Shown: positions 1 to 7,512 of the stretch, piece by piece
Position numbering within the stretch: the first letter of the stretch is position 1
How the letters are laid out: each line of letters opens with the position of its first letter
The notes under the pieces: model-generated
The model's input: only the letters and a program-made list of their open reading frames with translations
Told to the model about the DNA's origin: nothing
Databases searched by the model: none
Made by a program: the position numbers and the translations under genes
Assembly (NCBI GenBank): GCA_043818215.1
Contig: JBDRGC010000370.1
Coordinates: forward strand, 1 to 21,497
Length of the DNA: 21,497 nucleotides
Origin: JBDRGC01 sp043818215
GTDB lineage: Bacteria; Chloroflexota; Anaerolineae; Anaerolineales; UBA11858
Direction of reading: 5' to 3'

Positions 1-30
1 ATAGACTTTCAGAAAAAGATTTTGACTCAA

Positions 31-138
31 TGTCATTCCCAAAGGGATAAGTATGCGAGCGGAGCTTGCGGAGCGAAGCAATCTCCTCCTGCAAAGTGTG
101 AGATTGCTTCGTCACACAGAACGTTCCTCGCAATGACA
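31..138. repeat. Palindromic intergenic hairpin repeat (REP/MITE-like)
   Basis: The ends are inverted (TGTCATT at 31-37, AATGACA at 132-138). Inside lies a perfect 12-bp inverted repeat, CGAAGCAATCTC at 74-85 and GAGATTGCTTCG at 100-111, with a 14-nt loop. There is no coding potential. The shape is that of a short dispersed non-autonomous repeat. Only one copy is in the window, so dispersal is inferred from resemblance to similar hairpins I have seen in other bacterial genomes. Nothing recognisable follows it up to 211. Confidence 0.6.
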
Positions 139-211
139 GGATGGTAAGCAGAATCAAAAACATTATCTGAACAACTATAGAGAAATAAAAAGCTGCGGTA
201 CAATCACACGC

Positions 212-632
212 CTATCGAATTAACAACACGGGGCAATGAGCGTGAGCAACGACTTTCTGACTCTGACTGCCCAACAGCAATCCACTCAACCGTCCCCGGC
301 CGCGCGTCCCCATCACAATAAGATCATTGCCGCGCGTATCAGCAACATTGAGAATAGCCTCCGCAGGTGGGCCTTCCAAGACTTCGGTCTTCAGTTCTCC
401 GGGAATATCCCCCAACCAACTCGAGTGCCGCTTTCAGTACATCATCCGCTTCTCTCAGACGTACGAATACGACCTGTTGGAAATTGGGTTCTCCCAAATA
501 AACGGGAACCGGTTCGAAAGCCACCACAACTCGTAAGTTAGCATCATGATGGCGTGCCAAATCGCCTGCCAAACGGGCTGCCTTCCGGGCATGTTCCGAA
601 CCATCTATCGCAAGTAAAATATTCTCGAACAT
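212..632 (-). pseudogene. Universal stress protein (UspA family), frameshifted
   Basis: A UspA-family nucleotide-binding stress protein split between two reading frames. The N-terminal frame starts at 632 (MFENILLAIDGSEHARKAAR), with GGAGG at 639-643 as ribosome binding site. The C-terminal frame carries the ATP-binding signature GTRGRGRLSGLLLGS and ends HCPVLLIR at 212. The two join across a run of five C (409-413, G5 on the coding strand). Removing one base gives a continuous protein of about 139 residues, the normal length for a single-domain Usp. The break is therefore either a real +1 frameshift or a homopolymer sequencing error. Usp proteins bind ATP through the G-2x-G-9x-G(S/T) motif, which is visible here. 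The gene diverges from the aminotransferase at 968. Confidence 0.85.
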
Positions 633-654
633 CGCACACCTCCAAGTATAAGAT

Positions 655-890
655 ATAGGCAATACCGCAAAATCCGCACATTGCCTGACGGACGACGGAC
701 GACGGACGACGGAGGACGGACGACGGACGACGGAGGACGGACGACGGACGACCACGGACAGCCGATGGTAGGCTGTCGGTAGTCGGTCATCGGTCATCGG
801 TCATCGGTCGTCGGTCATCGGTCGTCGGTCGTCGGTCGGCAGTCGTCCGTCATTCATGGTCTCCAGTGTTAGTTTTGCGGTACTGCATAG
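655..890. mobile_element. MITE-like element with heptamer core and terminal inverted repeats
   Basis: The outer inverted repeats are GCAATACCGCAAAA (659-672) and TTTTGCGGTACTGC (873-886), 13 of 14 complementary. An inner perfect 11-bp inverted repeat, TGACGGACGAC, lies at 686-696 and 842-852. Between them are heptamer arrays: units like GGACGAC on the left and TCGTCGG/TCATCGG on the right, meeting at an apex hairpin (GACAGCC 757-763, GGCTGTC 771-777). The 4-bp sequence ATAG directly flanks both ends (655-658 and 887-890), consistent with a short target duplication but weak alone. No transposase is present, so it would be non-autonomous. It fills most of the divergent gap between the stress protein and the aminotransferase. 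Confidence 0.55.
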
Positions 891-967
891 AGTTTCTTAT
901 TTATAGTATACAAAATAAAACAGGTGCGCGCAACTAGCAATCCGACATATTCCCCCAGGAGATTCTC

Positions 968-2228
968 ATGCCCCTAGATATAACACTCGTCCGCGAACAA
1001 TTCCCCGCTCTGCGCAACCCGGCTGTATTCTTCGACAATCCCGGCAGCACGCAAATCGTAGGGCAGGTGCTGGATCGCATGACCACCTATCTGACCGAAT
1101 ACAACACTAACCACGGCGGAGCATTCGCCACCAGCCGGAAATCAGATGCCGTTTTGGATGAAGCACGAACCGCCGCGGCAGACTTTCTGAATGCTTCCCG
1201 TCCCGAGGAGGTTGTCTTCGGCCCCAATATGACCTCCCTGACCTTCAATCTGAACCGTTCCCTGGCCCGATGGCTGGATCCCGGCGATGAGATTGTGGTC
1301 ACTCGATTGGATCACGATGCCAATATCGCTCCCTGGACATTGGCAGCTGAGGAGCGCGGCTGCACTATCCGCTGGGTTGATTTTGATGTAGAAGATGGAA
1401 CTTTGCGCCTGGATACCCTCGAAGCAGCTCTGGAGCATGAACCAAAGATCGTGGCGATTGGTTATGCCTCCAATGCACTGGGCACCATCAACCCCATTGC
1501 CCGGATTGTAGAAATGGCGCATGCCGCGGGTGCGCTGGTCTACGTAGATGCAGTCCAGTACGCGCCTCACGGGCCAATAGATGTTCAGCAATTAGGCTGT
1601 GATTTTTTGTCCGCATCGGCTTACAAGTTCTTTGGCCCTCACGTGAGCATTCTTTACGGACGTTACGAATTGTTGGATAAATTGATGGCTTACAAAGTCC
1701 GCCCCGCTCATGATTCTCCGCCGGACAAATTCGAGACCGGCACAAAAAACCACGAAGGCATAGCTGGAATATTAGGAGCGTTCGAATACCTGGAATGGGT
1801 CGGCGATACCTTTGGGGATTTGTACGCTGAAAAGTACGCTTCCCGCCACAGCGGACGCCGGCTACGCTTGAAACAGGCCCTGGCTGTCATCCGCGCTTAT
1901 GAATTCGAGATCAGCCGCGCGCTGCTGGAAATATTGACCAACACCCCAGGAGTGCATCTTTATGGCCCCTGCGATCCGCGCCGGCTAGAGGAGCGCGTGC
2001 CGACTTTTTCCTTCACTGTAGCAGGCCAACACCCTCGTCAAGTCGCCGAAAAGCTGGGTAAAGAAGATCTACGTTTGGGACGGGAATTATTATGCCCTGG
2101 CCGTCACCGAGCGTCTGGAAGTCGAAGAAAACGGAGGCATGGTGCGGGTCGGCGCGGTGCATTACAACACATTGGAAGAAGTCAACCGATTCGGAGAAGC
2201 TCTATCGAAAATTGCCAGGAGCGAGTAA
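968..2228 (+). pseudogene. Cysteine desulfurase-like class V aminotransferase (VC1184 subfamily), frameshifted near 3' end
   Basis: A PLP-dependent fold-type I enzyme of the class V aminotransferase/cysteine desulfurase superfamily; the substrate is unknown. It starts at ATG 968 with AGGAG at 957-961. Visible features are DNPGSTQ near residue 23, the PLP-stacking region RLDHDANIAPW (113-123), YVDAVQYAPHG (192-201) with D194, and the Schiff-base lysine K220 in SASAYKFFGPH. Near 2060-2067 the frame is lost. The next frame continues with family-typical IYVWDGNYYALAVTE and GGMVRVGAVHYNT, and stops at 2226-2228. Total length is 3n+1, so one base is extra or two are missing; a two-base loss would fit the usual KEGIYVW motif. 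If the frame is not repaired, translation runs to 2395 with an unrelated tail. Either a recent pseudogene or a sequence error. Confidence 0.85.
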
Positions 2229-2245
2229 CCCCCTTAAAAACAGAA

Positions 2246-2271
2246 CGCCCTCATAATTTCCAGGGAGGGCG
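2246..2271 (+). terminator. Hairpin 3' of the aminotransferase
   Basis: CGCCCTC (2246-2252) and GAGGGCG (2265-2271) form a 7-bp stem 18 bases after the stop codon. No T-run follows, so it is not a canonical intrinsic terminator. It could stabilise the 3' end of the message. Confidence 0.35.
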
Positions 2272-2279
2272 CTTAAATG

Positions 2280-2316
2280 ACAAATGCCAGAGTGAGGGGG
2301 GCACCCTGACATTTGT
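2280..2316. repeat. 37-nt hairpin repeat, copy 1
   Basis: An imperfect hairpin of 15 positions with two mismatches (C/A and A/C) and a G-rich loop; the 5' arm starts ACAAATGCCAGAGTG and the 3' arm is GCACCCTGACATTTGT. A second copy lies at 2655-2691 and differs at a base pair on both arms, T-A here against C-G there. That compensatory change points to selection or inheritance of the fold. Confidence 0.65.
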
Positions 2317-2390
2317 CCCCTTAATAATACCCAACAATCCAAAATTTATCAAGGGGATTTCGTTGCAATTTCATAGCAAAATACGTGGTT

Positions 2391-2536
2391 CGTGAAGCAT
2401 GAAGCGTGAAGCATGAAGCATGATGCGTGAAGCGTGAAGCGTGAAGCATGAAGCATGAAGCGTGAAGCGTGAAGCATGAAGCATGAAGCATGAAGCATGA
2501 AGCATGAAACATGAAACATGAAACATGATGCGTGAT
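2391..2536. repeat. Heptanucleotide tandem array (GAAGCRT)
   Basis: About 20 units of a 7-bp repeat, mostly GAAGCAT or GAAGCGT, drifting to GAAACAT near the end. A small hairpin (CCCG at 2537-2540, CGGG at 2550-2553) follows, then degenerate related units to about 2611 (TTTCACGTCTCGCG). The array sits between the two 37-nt hairpin copies and contains no gene. It resembles the short tandemly repeated heptanucleotide sequences described in cyanobacteria. Confidence 0.85.
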
Positions 2537-2654
2537 CCCGTAGGAGAATCGGGACGATGTGCGTGATACTTTTTCTACTGAGACTTCACGTTTCACGTCT
2601 CGCGTCTCGCGGCCCACCAGCAGCCTGCCAGCTTTTGCTCAACTGCCTTAAAAG

Positions 2655-2691
2655 ACAAACGCCAGAGTGAGGGGGGCACCCTGACGTTTAT
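2655..2691. repeat. 37-nt hairpin repeat, copy 2
   Basis: The same core as copy 1 (CCAGAGTGAGGGGGGCACCC), with AAACG/CGTTT replacing AAATG/CATTT, so base pairing is kept. The outermost pair but one is lost (C against A). It lies in the gap between the heptamer array and the tRNA gene. Confidence 0.65.
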
Positions 2692-2765
2692 CGAGTGTTA
2701 TGATACCCGGTTTTTGCTTATTGTCCAGGACATTTTCATTGCAGTAAAATTGCGATTGTTTCAAG

Positions 2766-2839
2766 TACCCCAGGAGGGATTTGAACCCACAACCTAGGCT
2801 TTAGGAGAGCCTCGCTCTATCCATTTGAGCTACTGGGGC
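2766..2839 (-). tRNA. tRNA-Arg (anticodon CCU)
   Basis: On the minus strand the acceptor arm GCCCCAG pairs with CTGGGGT (the first pair is G-U) and the discriminator is A; CCA is not encoded. The D arm is GCTC/GAGC. The anticodon arm is AGGCT, loop CTCCTAA, AGCCT, giving anticodon CCU, which reads AGG as arginine. The T arm has TTCAAAT with stem GTGGG/CCCTC, containing one U-U mismatch. All loop sizes are standard. The T-stem mismatch is mildly unusual, but the gene otherwise looks functional and has its own promoter. Confidence 0.93.
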
Positions 2840-2849
2840 AAGCAGGAAA

Positions 2850-2878
2850 ATTATAGCACTTTGCATAGAGCCAGGCAA
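2850..2878 (-). promoter_or_regulatory. Sigma70-type promoter of the tRNA-Arg gene
   Basis: Reading the minus strand: -35 TTGCCT (2878-2873), a 17-nt spacer, and -10 TATAAT (2855-2850). The -10 lies 10 nt upstream of the mature tRNA 5' end, so the leader would be only a few bases long. It sits just past the stop codon of the cyclase gene. Confidence 0.75.
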
Positions 2879-2896
2879 GATACACCGGACAGAACT

Positions 2897-3970
2897 TCAT
2901 TCCTCGATATTTTGGAGAGCGTAGGTCACCACTGGTTCATGACCCGGCAATGATTGCGAACCCAGGAGGTTAGCATCAGCGTTCGGCACCAACTGGTATG
3001 TAGCCTCGCTGATCAGAATCTCTCCAGGGCGGGCAACCTCCTGCAGGCGGCGGGCAATATTGACGGTATCACCAATGACCGTGTAATCCATCACCCGCTC
3101 GGAGCCAATATTGCCCACCACGACCTCCCCCGAATGTATTCCAATGCCTAATCCTAATGAAGATAGAATCTGATTGCCGCCCTCGGATTGCAAACGAATA
3201 AAACAGCGCTGCATATCCAAAGCCGAGAGCAAGGCGCGTTCCGCGTCGTCTGTGCTGATGAGAGGTGCTCCATAGAATGCCATAATTGCGTCTCCGAGAA
3301 ACTTGTCGAATGTACCTTTATTTTGGAACACTATCTCGACAAGTTCATCGAACACCAGATTGAGAGTATCGACAACTTGCTTGGCGGAGTGGGAGGCAGT
3401 GAATTTTGTAAAACCCCGTAAATCGGCGAATAGCACAGTCACCTGACGAGTTTCGCCTCCCAACTTTAGATGCCGCTCCGGATCTGTGAGGATGATATCG
3501 GCGACTTCATTATCCACATAACGATGAAGAACCTGCCGCAAAAGTTCGTTGCGGCTTTCGAGTTCATCGTGCATATACTTCAATCGCAGCAATGACCGCA
3601 CCCGCGTAAGCAATATAACGGAGTTGAACGGTTTACTAATGAAATCATCGGCCCCTGATTCGATAGCGTTGAGTTTTTCGTCTTGAGGATCCAGCGCGGT
3701 GACGATAATAACAGGAATGAACTGGGTTCGCGAATCACTCTTGATCTTACGACAAACGCTCAATCCATCCATGCGCGGCATCCGGATATCAAGAAGAGCC
3801 AAATCAGGCTGCGTTTCCTGGATATTTTCCCAGGCCTGTTCACCATCGGGAAAGGCCAGAACATCGCAGCCGGCATCAACGAGGTACGTTTTCAGCAGAT
3901 CGCGGTTCAGCCAGTCATCATCGGCAACTACAATTTTCGGGGGACGGGAGAATTCTGCAAACAGTTCCAT
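2897..3970 (-). CDS. Response regulator fused to class III adenylate/guanylate cyclase
   Basis: A 357-residue cytosolic protein. Residues 10-130 form a REC receiver with the acidic pocket D17-D19, phospho-acceptor D61 (LALLDIRMPRMDG), T91 and K113 (SKPF). A helical linker (about 130-165) leads to a class III cyclase domain (about 172-350). Metal ligands are D183 (FADLRGFT) and D227 (FLGDAIMAF). Purine-specifying positions are K223 and T297 (DYTVIGDTVN), and transition-state residues are N304 and R308. Lys with Thr, rather than Lys with Asp, is the class IIIb pattern and favours ATP as substrate. A partner histidine kinase would phosphorylate D61 and control second-messenger synthesis; none is in the window. 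The start at 3970 has only a weak purine-rich site. A perfect 28-bp palindrome lies 14 bp upstream. Confidence 0.92.
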   Translation of the reverse strand: MELFAEFSRPPKIVVADDDWLNRDLLKTYLVDAGCDVLAFPDGEQAWENIQETQPDLALLDIRMPRMDGLSVCRKIKSDSRTQFIPVIIVTALDPQDEKLNAIESGADDFISKPFNSVILLTRVRSLLRLKYMHDELESRNELLRQVLHRYVDNEVADIILTDPERHLKLGGETRQVTVLFADLRGFTKFTASHSAKQVVDTLNLVFDELVEIVFQNKGTFDKFLGDAIMAFYGAPLISTDDAERALLSALDMQRCFIRLQSEGGNQILSSLGLGIGIHSGEVVVGNIGSERVMDYTVIGDTVNIARRLQEVARPGEILISEATYQLVPNADANLLGSQSLPGHEPVVTYALQNIEE

Positions 3971-3984
3971 ACGAGTCTCTCAAG

Positions 3985-4012
3985 GTAGTACGAATTTGGA
4001 AATTCGTACTAC
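3985..4012. repeat. Perfect 28-bp palindrome upstream of the cyclase gene
   Basis: GTAGTACGAATTT (3985-3997), spacer GG, then AAATTCGTACTAC (4000-4012): 13 bp, perfectly complementary. It lies in the 81-bp gap between the permease stop and the cyclase start. It could be an operator, a processing hairpin or a small dispersed repeat. No T-run follows in the direction of transcription, so it is not a typical terminator. Confidence 0.7.
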
Positions 4013-4051
4013 GAGATTATACTCATAAATAATATTTTTAGCGTTTCAACA

Positions 4052-5926
4052 TCAGTGCAACGGCCACAGCAGCGGCAGCACCAACACCGAGATGATCATC
4101 GTCACAAAAATCAGCGGCAGGCCCACTTTGATGTAATCGCTGAAGCGGTAATTGCCCGCGCCCATCACCAGGGTGTTGACCGGCGAGGCTACCGGGGAAG
4201 CGAAGGCCATCGAGGCCGCGACGGCGACGGCCATCAAAAAGGCGTAAGGCTGCACGCCGAGCTTCTGCGCCGCGGCCAATGCGATGGGGGCAATCAGCAC
4301 CGTGGTGGCGGTGTTAGATAACACCTGGGTGAACAGCGATGTGAGCAGGAACAGGCTGGCTATGCTGACCATGGGACTCATATTCCCAAAGGCATCGGTC
4401 AAGCCCTGGGCGATAAGTTCCACCAGCCCGACTTTGGTGAGGGCGGTACTCATGGGCAGCATCCCGGCAATGAGCACGATGCTCTTCCAGTCTACGGCCG
4501 CGTAGGCATCGTCGATACTCAGGCAGCCGGCGAGGATCATGGCCAGGGCCGCTAACATGCTGGCTGCGGCCACGGGCAGAGCATTGGTGACCATCAGGGC
4601 CAACATGCCCGCCAGAATCAGCAGTGCAATGGGAGCCTTCTTTCGGGCTGGCGCGCCGGTCATCTCCTCTGGCTGGCCCATGACCACGAAATCACGCCGC
4701 TGCTTGCGCAGGATCAAAATATTGTGCCAGGGACCTTGTACCAGCAGAGTGTCGCCAAAGCGGAGGGGGGTGGATTTCAAGTCGAGTTCTTCGCCCGCAC
4801 CGGGTCGGCGGATACCCAGGACGGTCAGGTGGTACAGGGTTCCGAAACGGGCTTCTACCAATGTTTTGCCCACCAGAGATGAACGCGGCGGCAGCAGCAC
4901 TTCGGCCAGGCCAATCTCGTCGGAAAGCAGAGCCTGCCGGTCGTCTGTTTGGGCGGGCTGCACTGCCAGGTTGAGAGCCGCGGCCGCGTGGCTGACATCG
5001 TTGTGGGCGCCCTGCACGATGAGCAGGTCCCCGGTGGCCAGGGTGGTCTCAGGCTCGGGAGTGATGGAATCGGGAGCATCGGATTGCAGGACGAGGCTGC
5101 GCTCCCCAAATTTGGCAACCTCCCTGGGATCAGCATCCCGCAAAATTTCCAGGATGGTCACGCCATATTTGCCCCGGATTCCGCTATCTTGGAGAGACTG
5201 CCCCGCCAGAGGAGAATACCGTCTGACCCTTAATCGAAAGAGATTATCCGGCAGCTCGTAAAGGGACACCAACTCCTCAGGGGTCTCGACACGCTGCAAA
5301 TCCTGCTTGGGTTTGTGATCCGGCAGCAGGTGGACGCCCGCCAGCAGCATGTAGCCGATCCCCGCAATCAGCAGGATGATCCCAATGGGGGTGTAATCGA
5401 AAAATTGGAAAGGGGTCAATCCCTGTTCGCGAAGCAGGTCACTGACGATGATATTGGGCGGCGTGCCGATAAGCGTCATGGCCCCACCGAGCAGCGCCCC
5501 GAAGGAGAGCGGCATCAGCAATTTGGAGGGGCTGATCTTGGCATTCCAGGCCAGGCTGATGATGGCGGGCAGCAGGACTGCCACGGCTCCGGTATCGCTC
5601 ATAAACCCGGAAAGCAGGGCCACGGCTGCCATGATGACCACGGTCAGGCGCGTTTGGCTGTTTCCAGCAATGGTGAGGATGCGCCGCCCGATGTCGCCGG
5701 CCAGCCCAGTCTGCATCACCGCCCCGCCGACCACGAAGAGCGCGGCGATAGTCAGTACTGCGGGGCTGGAGAATCCGGCGATGGCTTCATTGGTGGTGAG
5801 TACGCCAGTGAGCATCAGCGCGATGACCACGGCCAGGGCTACCACGTCAACGCGCAGCCATTCGGTGATGAAGAGCATGATGGCGGTGGCGAGGATGCCG
5901 AGGGTGAGGAGCATTTGTAGAGTCAT
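4052..5926 (-). CDS. SLC13/DASS-family anion permease with two RCK_C-like domains
   Basis: A 624-residue inner-membrane transporter of the divalent anion:Na+ symporter/CitT type. The N-terminal half (about 1-200) is hydrophobic and carries SDTGAVAVLLP (110-120) and GTPPN (154-158). A soluble insert follows with two TrkA-C/RCK_C-like domains at about 215-310 and 335-410; each has a pattern like SLVGKTLVEARF and GDTLLVQG. The C-terminal membrane half (430-624) carries SNTATTVLIAP (537-547) and ASPVASPVNTLV. This SNT-motif plus RCK layout is typical of sulfate or dicarboxylate-type carriers, but the substrate cannot be read from the sequence. The start at 5926 has no Shine-Dalgarno sequence; a heptamer array directly abuts it. 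The membrane-protein gene upstream ends at 6108 on the same strand. Confidence 0.9.
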   Translation of the reverse strand: MTLQMLLTLGILATAIMLFITEWLRVDVVALAVVIALMLTGVLTTNEAIAGFSSPAVLTIAALFVVGGAVMQTGLAGDIGRRILTIAGNSQTRLTVVIMAAVALLSGFMSDTGAVAVLLPAIISLAWNAKISPSKLLMPLSFGALLGGAMTLIGTPPNIIVSDLLREQGLTPFQFFDYTPIGIILLIAGIGYMLLAGVHLLPDHKPKQDLQRVETPEELVSLYELPDNLFRLRVRRYSPLAGQSLQDSGIRGKYGVTILEILRDADPREVAKFGERSLVLQSDAPDSITPEPETTLATGDLLIVQGAHNDVSHAAAALNLAVQPAQTDDRQALLSDEIGLAEVLLPPRSSLVGKTLVEARFGTLYHLTVLGIRRPGAGEELDLKSTPLRFGDTLLVQGPWHNILILRKQRRDFVVMGQPEEMTGAPARKKAPIALLILAGMLALMVTNALPVAAASMLAALAMILAGCLSIDDAYAAVDWKSIVLIAGMLPMSTALTKVGLVELIAQGLTDAFGNMSPMVSIASLFLLTSLFTQVLSNTATTVLIAPIALAAAQKLGVQPYAFLMAVAVAASMAFASPVASPVNTLVMGAGNYRFSDYIKVGLPLIFVTMIISVLVLPLLWPLH

Positions 5927-5928
5927 AA

Positions 5929-6100
5929 TTGGAGATTAGAGAGTAGAGATTGGAGATTGGGTATTGGGGATTGGGGATTGGGGATTGGGGATTGGAGATT
6001 GGAGATTAGAGATTGGAGATTGGGGATTGGGGATTGGAGATTGGGGATTGGGGATTGGAGGGTGAATCTCCAATCTCCAATCTCTAATCTCCAATCTCCA
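5929..6100. repeat. Heptanucleotide array (GATTGGR) with an inverted arm
   Basis: About 18 units of GATTGGA/GATTGGG (5929-6060), then about five units in the opposite orientation (AATCTCC, 6064-6100). The two arms could fold on each other. The array fills nearly all of the 181-bp gap between two same-strand genes and forms the immediate 5' leader of the permease gene. The same heptamer recurs at 17142-17390. Confidence 0.9.
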
Positions 6101-6107
6101 GCTATTC

Positions 6108-7016
6108 CTAAAACCCGCCTTCTGTTAAAAGGATAAAAATGGCTGCAACCCCAACCATACACGCCACCATCACCGCAAACACACCGCAGGTGATGCCGAT
6201 GGTGGGCCAGGTGTATTTGCTGCGCTCGGTGCGGGTGGTAAGCTCTAACTTTGATTCTTCCGCTGTTTTGGTAGGTGGATACAACCCATCGGCGATGCGG
6301 GCCAGTTCCCACAGGTCGTCAATCCACGCGCGGACGTTTTCGGGAGTGATATTCTTGATCTGGGTGTGGTTGAGTTGTAGCAGCACAGCGTTGGGTTGTA
6401 TCACCAGAGTGCGGAGTTCTGCGGCGGCCTGTTCCTCGGTCAGACGCAGGATGATTTCGCGAGCCTGGGGATCGGTCACCAATTCACGCGTCCAGCGGTG
6501 ATCCAACGGGTAGATGCTGAGATGCTCGAACCCGGGGGCGCCTACATCCAGGGTTTCTTTGTCGAGTATGTTGGCCGCGATCTTTTGGATGCTCCCTTTC
6601 CGGCTGATACCGACGCGCGTCCCCAGTGACGCGGCGAGGTAAATTTGCAGGGTCGGCCCGCGGTAGACGTAGACATCAACCTGGTGGCCGCGCACCGTGC
6701 CGTGATACTGGCGTCCGTTTTGCAGGTACATCTTGCCCGTCAATCCCAGGGGAGTAAAGGCCGCGTCGAGTTCCCCCGCGCGTTTACGGATGCTCCCCAC
6801 GCCCCAGGCGATCACACCGCCGGTGACGAGGAATATGAAGGCCAGCAACAATCCGCCCCAAATAAAAAAATGCGCATCATCGTCGATGGGCAGCATGAAT
6901 GCACCCGCTGTCAGACAGCAAAAGCCGCCGATCATAACAACTGCCGCGGCAATGTACACAACAAAACTGCGGGCACATCCGCCGCCCCAGGCTCGTAGAA
7001 GTCTACTTTCGATCAT
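6108..7016 (-). CDS. Unknown three-helix membrane protein
   Basis: A 302-residue protein of no family I recognise. I place the start at ATG 7016 (MIESRLLRAW), which has GGAG at a reasonable distance; the frame is open further upstream to 7217 but that part runs through repeat sequence. Two transmembrane segments lie near the N-terminus (about residues 18-42 and 52-77). A soluble middle of about 170 residues contains YHGTVRGHQVDVYVYRGP, followed by a helical stretch (REIILRLTEEQAAAELRTL). One transmembrane helix lies near the C-terminus (about 277-297). The topology puts the middle domain on one side, anchored at both ends. It is co-directional with the permease, with only a repeat array between them, so co-transcription is possible. 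Confidence 0.75.
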   Translation of the reverse strand: MIESRLLRAWGGGCARSFVVYIAAAVVMIGGFCCLTAGAFMLPIDDDAHFFIWGGLLLAFIFLVTGGVIAWGVGSIRKRAGELDAAFTPLGLTGKMYLQNGRQYHGTVRGHQVDVYVYRGPTLQIYLAASLGTRVGISRKGSIQKIAANILDKETLDVGAPGFEHLSIYPLDHRWTRELVTDPQAREIILRLTEEQAAAELRTLVIQPNAVLLQLNHTQIKNITPENVRAWIDDLWELARIADGLYPPTKTAEESKLELTTRTERSKYTWPTIGITCGVFAVMVACMVGVAAIFILLTEGGF

Positions 7017-7058
7017 ACCAATTCTCCATTGTGTCGCTGAGACTGTGATATGTGAAAA

Positions 7059-7106
7059 CGTGAAGCGTGTTGCATGTTGCGTGTTGCGTGGAGTGTGGTG
7101 CGGTGG
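7059..7106. repeat. Short heptamer array (CGTGTTG)
   Basis: Six or seven units of 7 bp: CGTGAAG, CGTGTTG, CATGTTG, CGTGTTG, CGTGGAG, TGTGGTG. It lies about 40 bp upstream of the membrane-protein start on its coding strand, so it would be in the leader or promoter region. The rest of 7107-7308 holds no feature I can support. Confidence 0.7.
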
Positions 7107-7308
7107 CTGAATTGTCGATTTTAATCCTATCATATAATGGCGCGTGGATGGTATGATTCTTGGGGAATCAACCAACGGATTGCCTGCGGCGCAGCGGATT
7201 AGTGGGCAAGCTCTCACCCAACGCTCACACTTGTACCATATTGGTATCCGTTATCATCCGCTGACGAATTGGGAACACTCCCTTTCTTTTTAGTATCGGT
7301 TTGTAGTA

Positions 7309-7345
7309 GGGCACGCGAGTGCCCCTGTGCTCTTTTAGCACAGGG
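7309..7345. repeat. Two adjoining hairpins
   Basis: GGGCAC, loop GCGA, GTGCCC (7309-7324), the loop being a GNRA tetraloop. It overlaps by two bases a second hairpin, CCCTGTGCT, loop CTTTT, AGCACAGGG (7323-7345), with a perfect 9-bp stem. They lie just upstream of the TATAAT at 7364. They may be the end of an upstream transcript, an attenuator or a small dispersed repeat. Confidence 0.6.
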
Positions 7346-7363
7346 CTGTCGTAGATTACATGC

Positions 7364-7369
7364 TATAAT
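7364..7369 (+). promoter_or_regulatory. -10 box (TATAAT) for the candidate small RNA
   Basis: A perfect TATAAT seven bases before the predicted 5' end of the structured RNA at 7376. No good -35 sequence is present at 16-18 bp spacing, which lowers confidence. Confidence 0.5.
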
Positions 7370-7375
7370 TTAGCG

Positions 7376-7512
7376 AAATAATAAAAACGCCGGGCAGTGC
7401 GGCCCGTGGGCTGATCTTGACACTCTCGGCAGTGGCCTGCACGATAAGGGCGTGAGGCCTTAGCAGGATCGCACAAGCACTCCGTCCGTATCAATTATGG
7501 GCGGTTTTTGTT
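7376..7512 (+). ncRNA. Candidate structured small RNA ending in an intrinsic terminator
   Basis: About 137 nt lying between a TATAAT and a terminator. The outer parts can pair (CGG..AGTGC near 7391-7400 with GCACTCCG at 7477-7484). A strong terminal hairpin is GGCCT-G-CACG, loop ATAAGGG, CGTG-AGGCC (7434-7460). The 3' end is CCGTCC, an 11-nt loop, GGGCGG, then a T-run. The long rod-like shape with an internal unpaired region is reminiscent of 6S RNA, but I do not see enough conserved bases to name it. It has no open reading frame of note. The alternative is the leader of the NACHT gene, with the terminator acting as an attenuator. Confidence 0.5.

Noticed and set aside
684..852. Possible CRISPR array
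   Set aside because: The units are 7 bp and contiguous, with no unique spacers. The same holds for all other arrays in the window.
2321..2617. Minus-strand frame with HASCFMLHAS repeats
   Set aside because: Heptamer array read as protein; no ribosome binding site or conserved domain.
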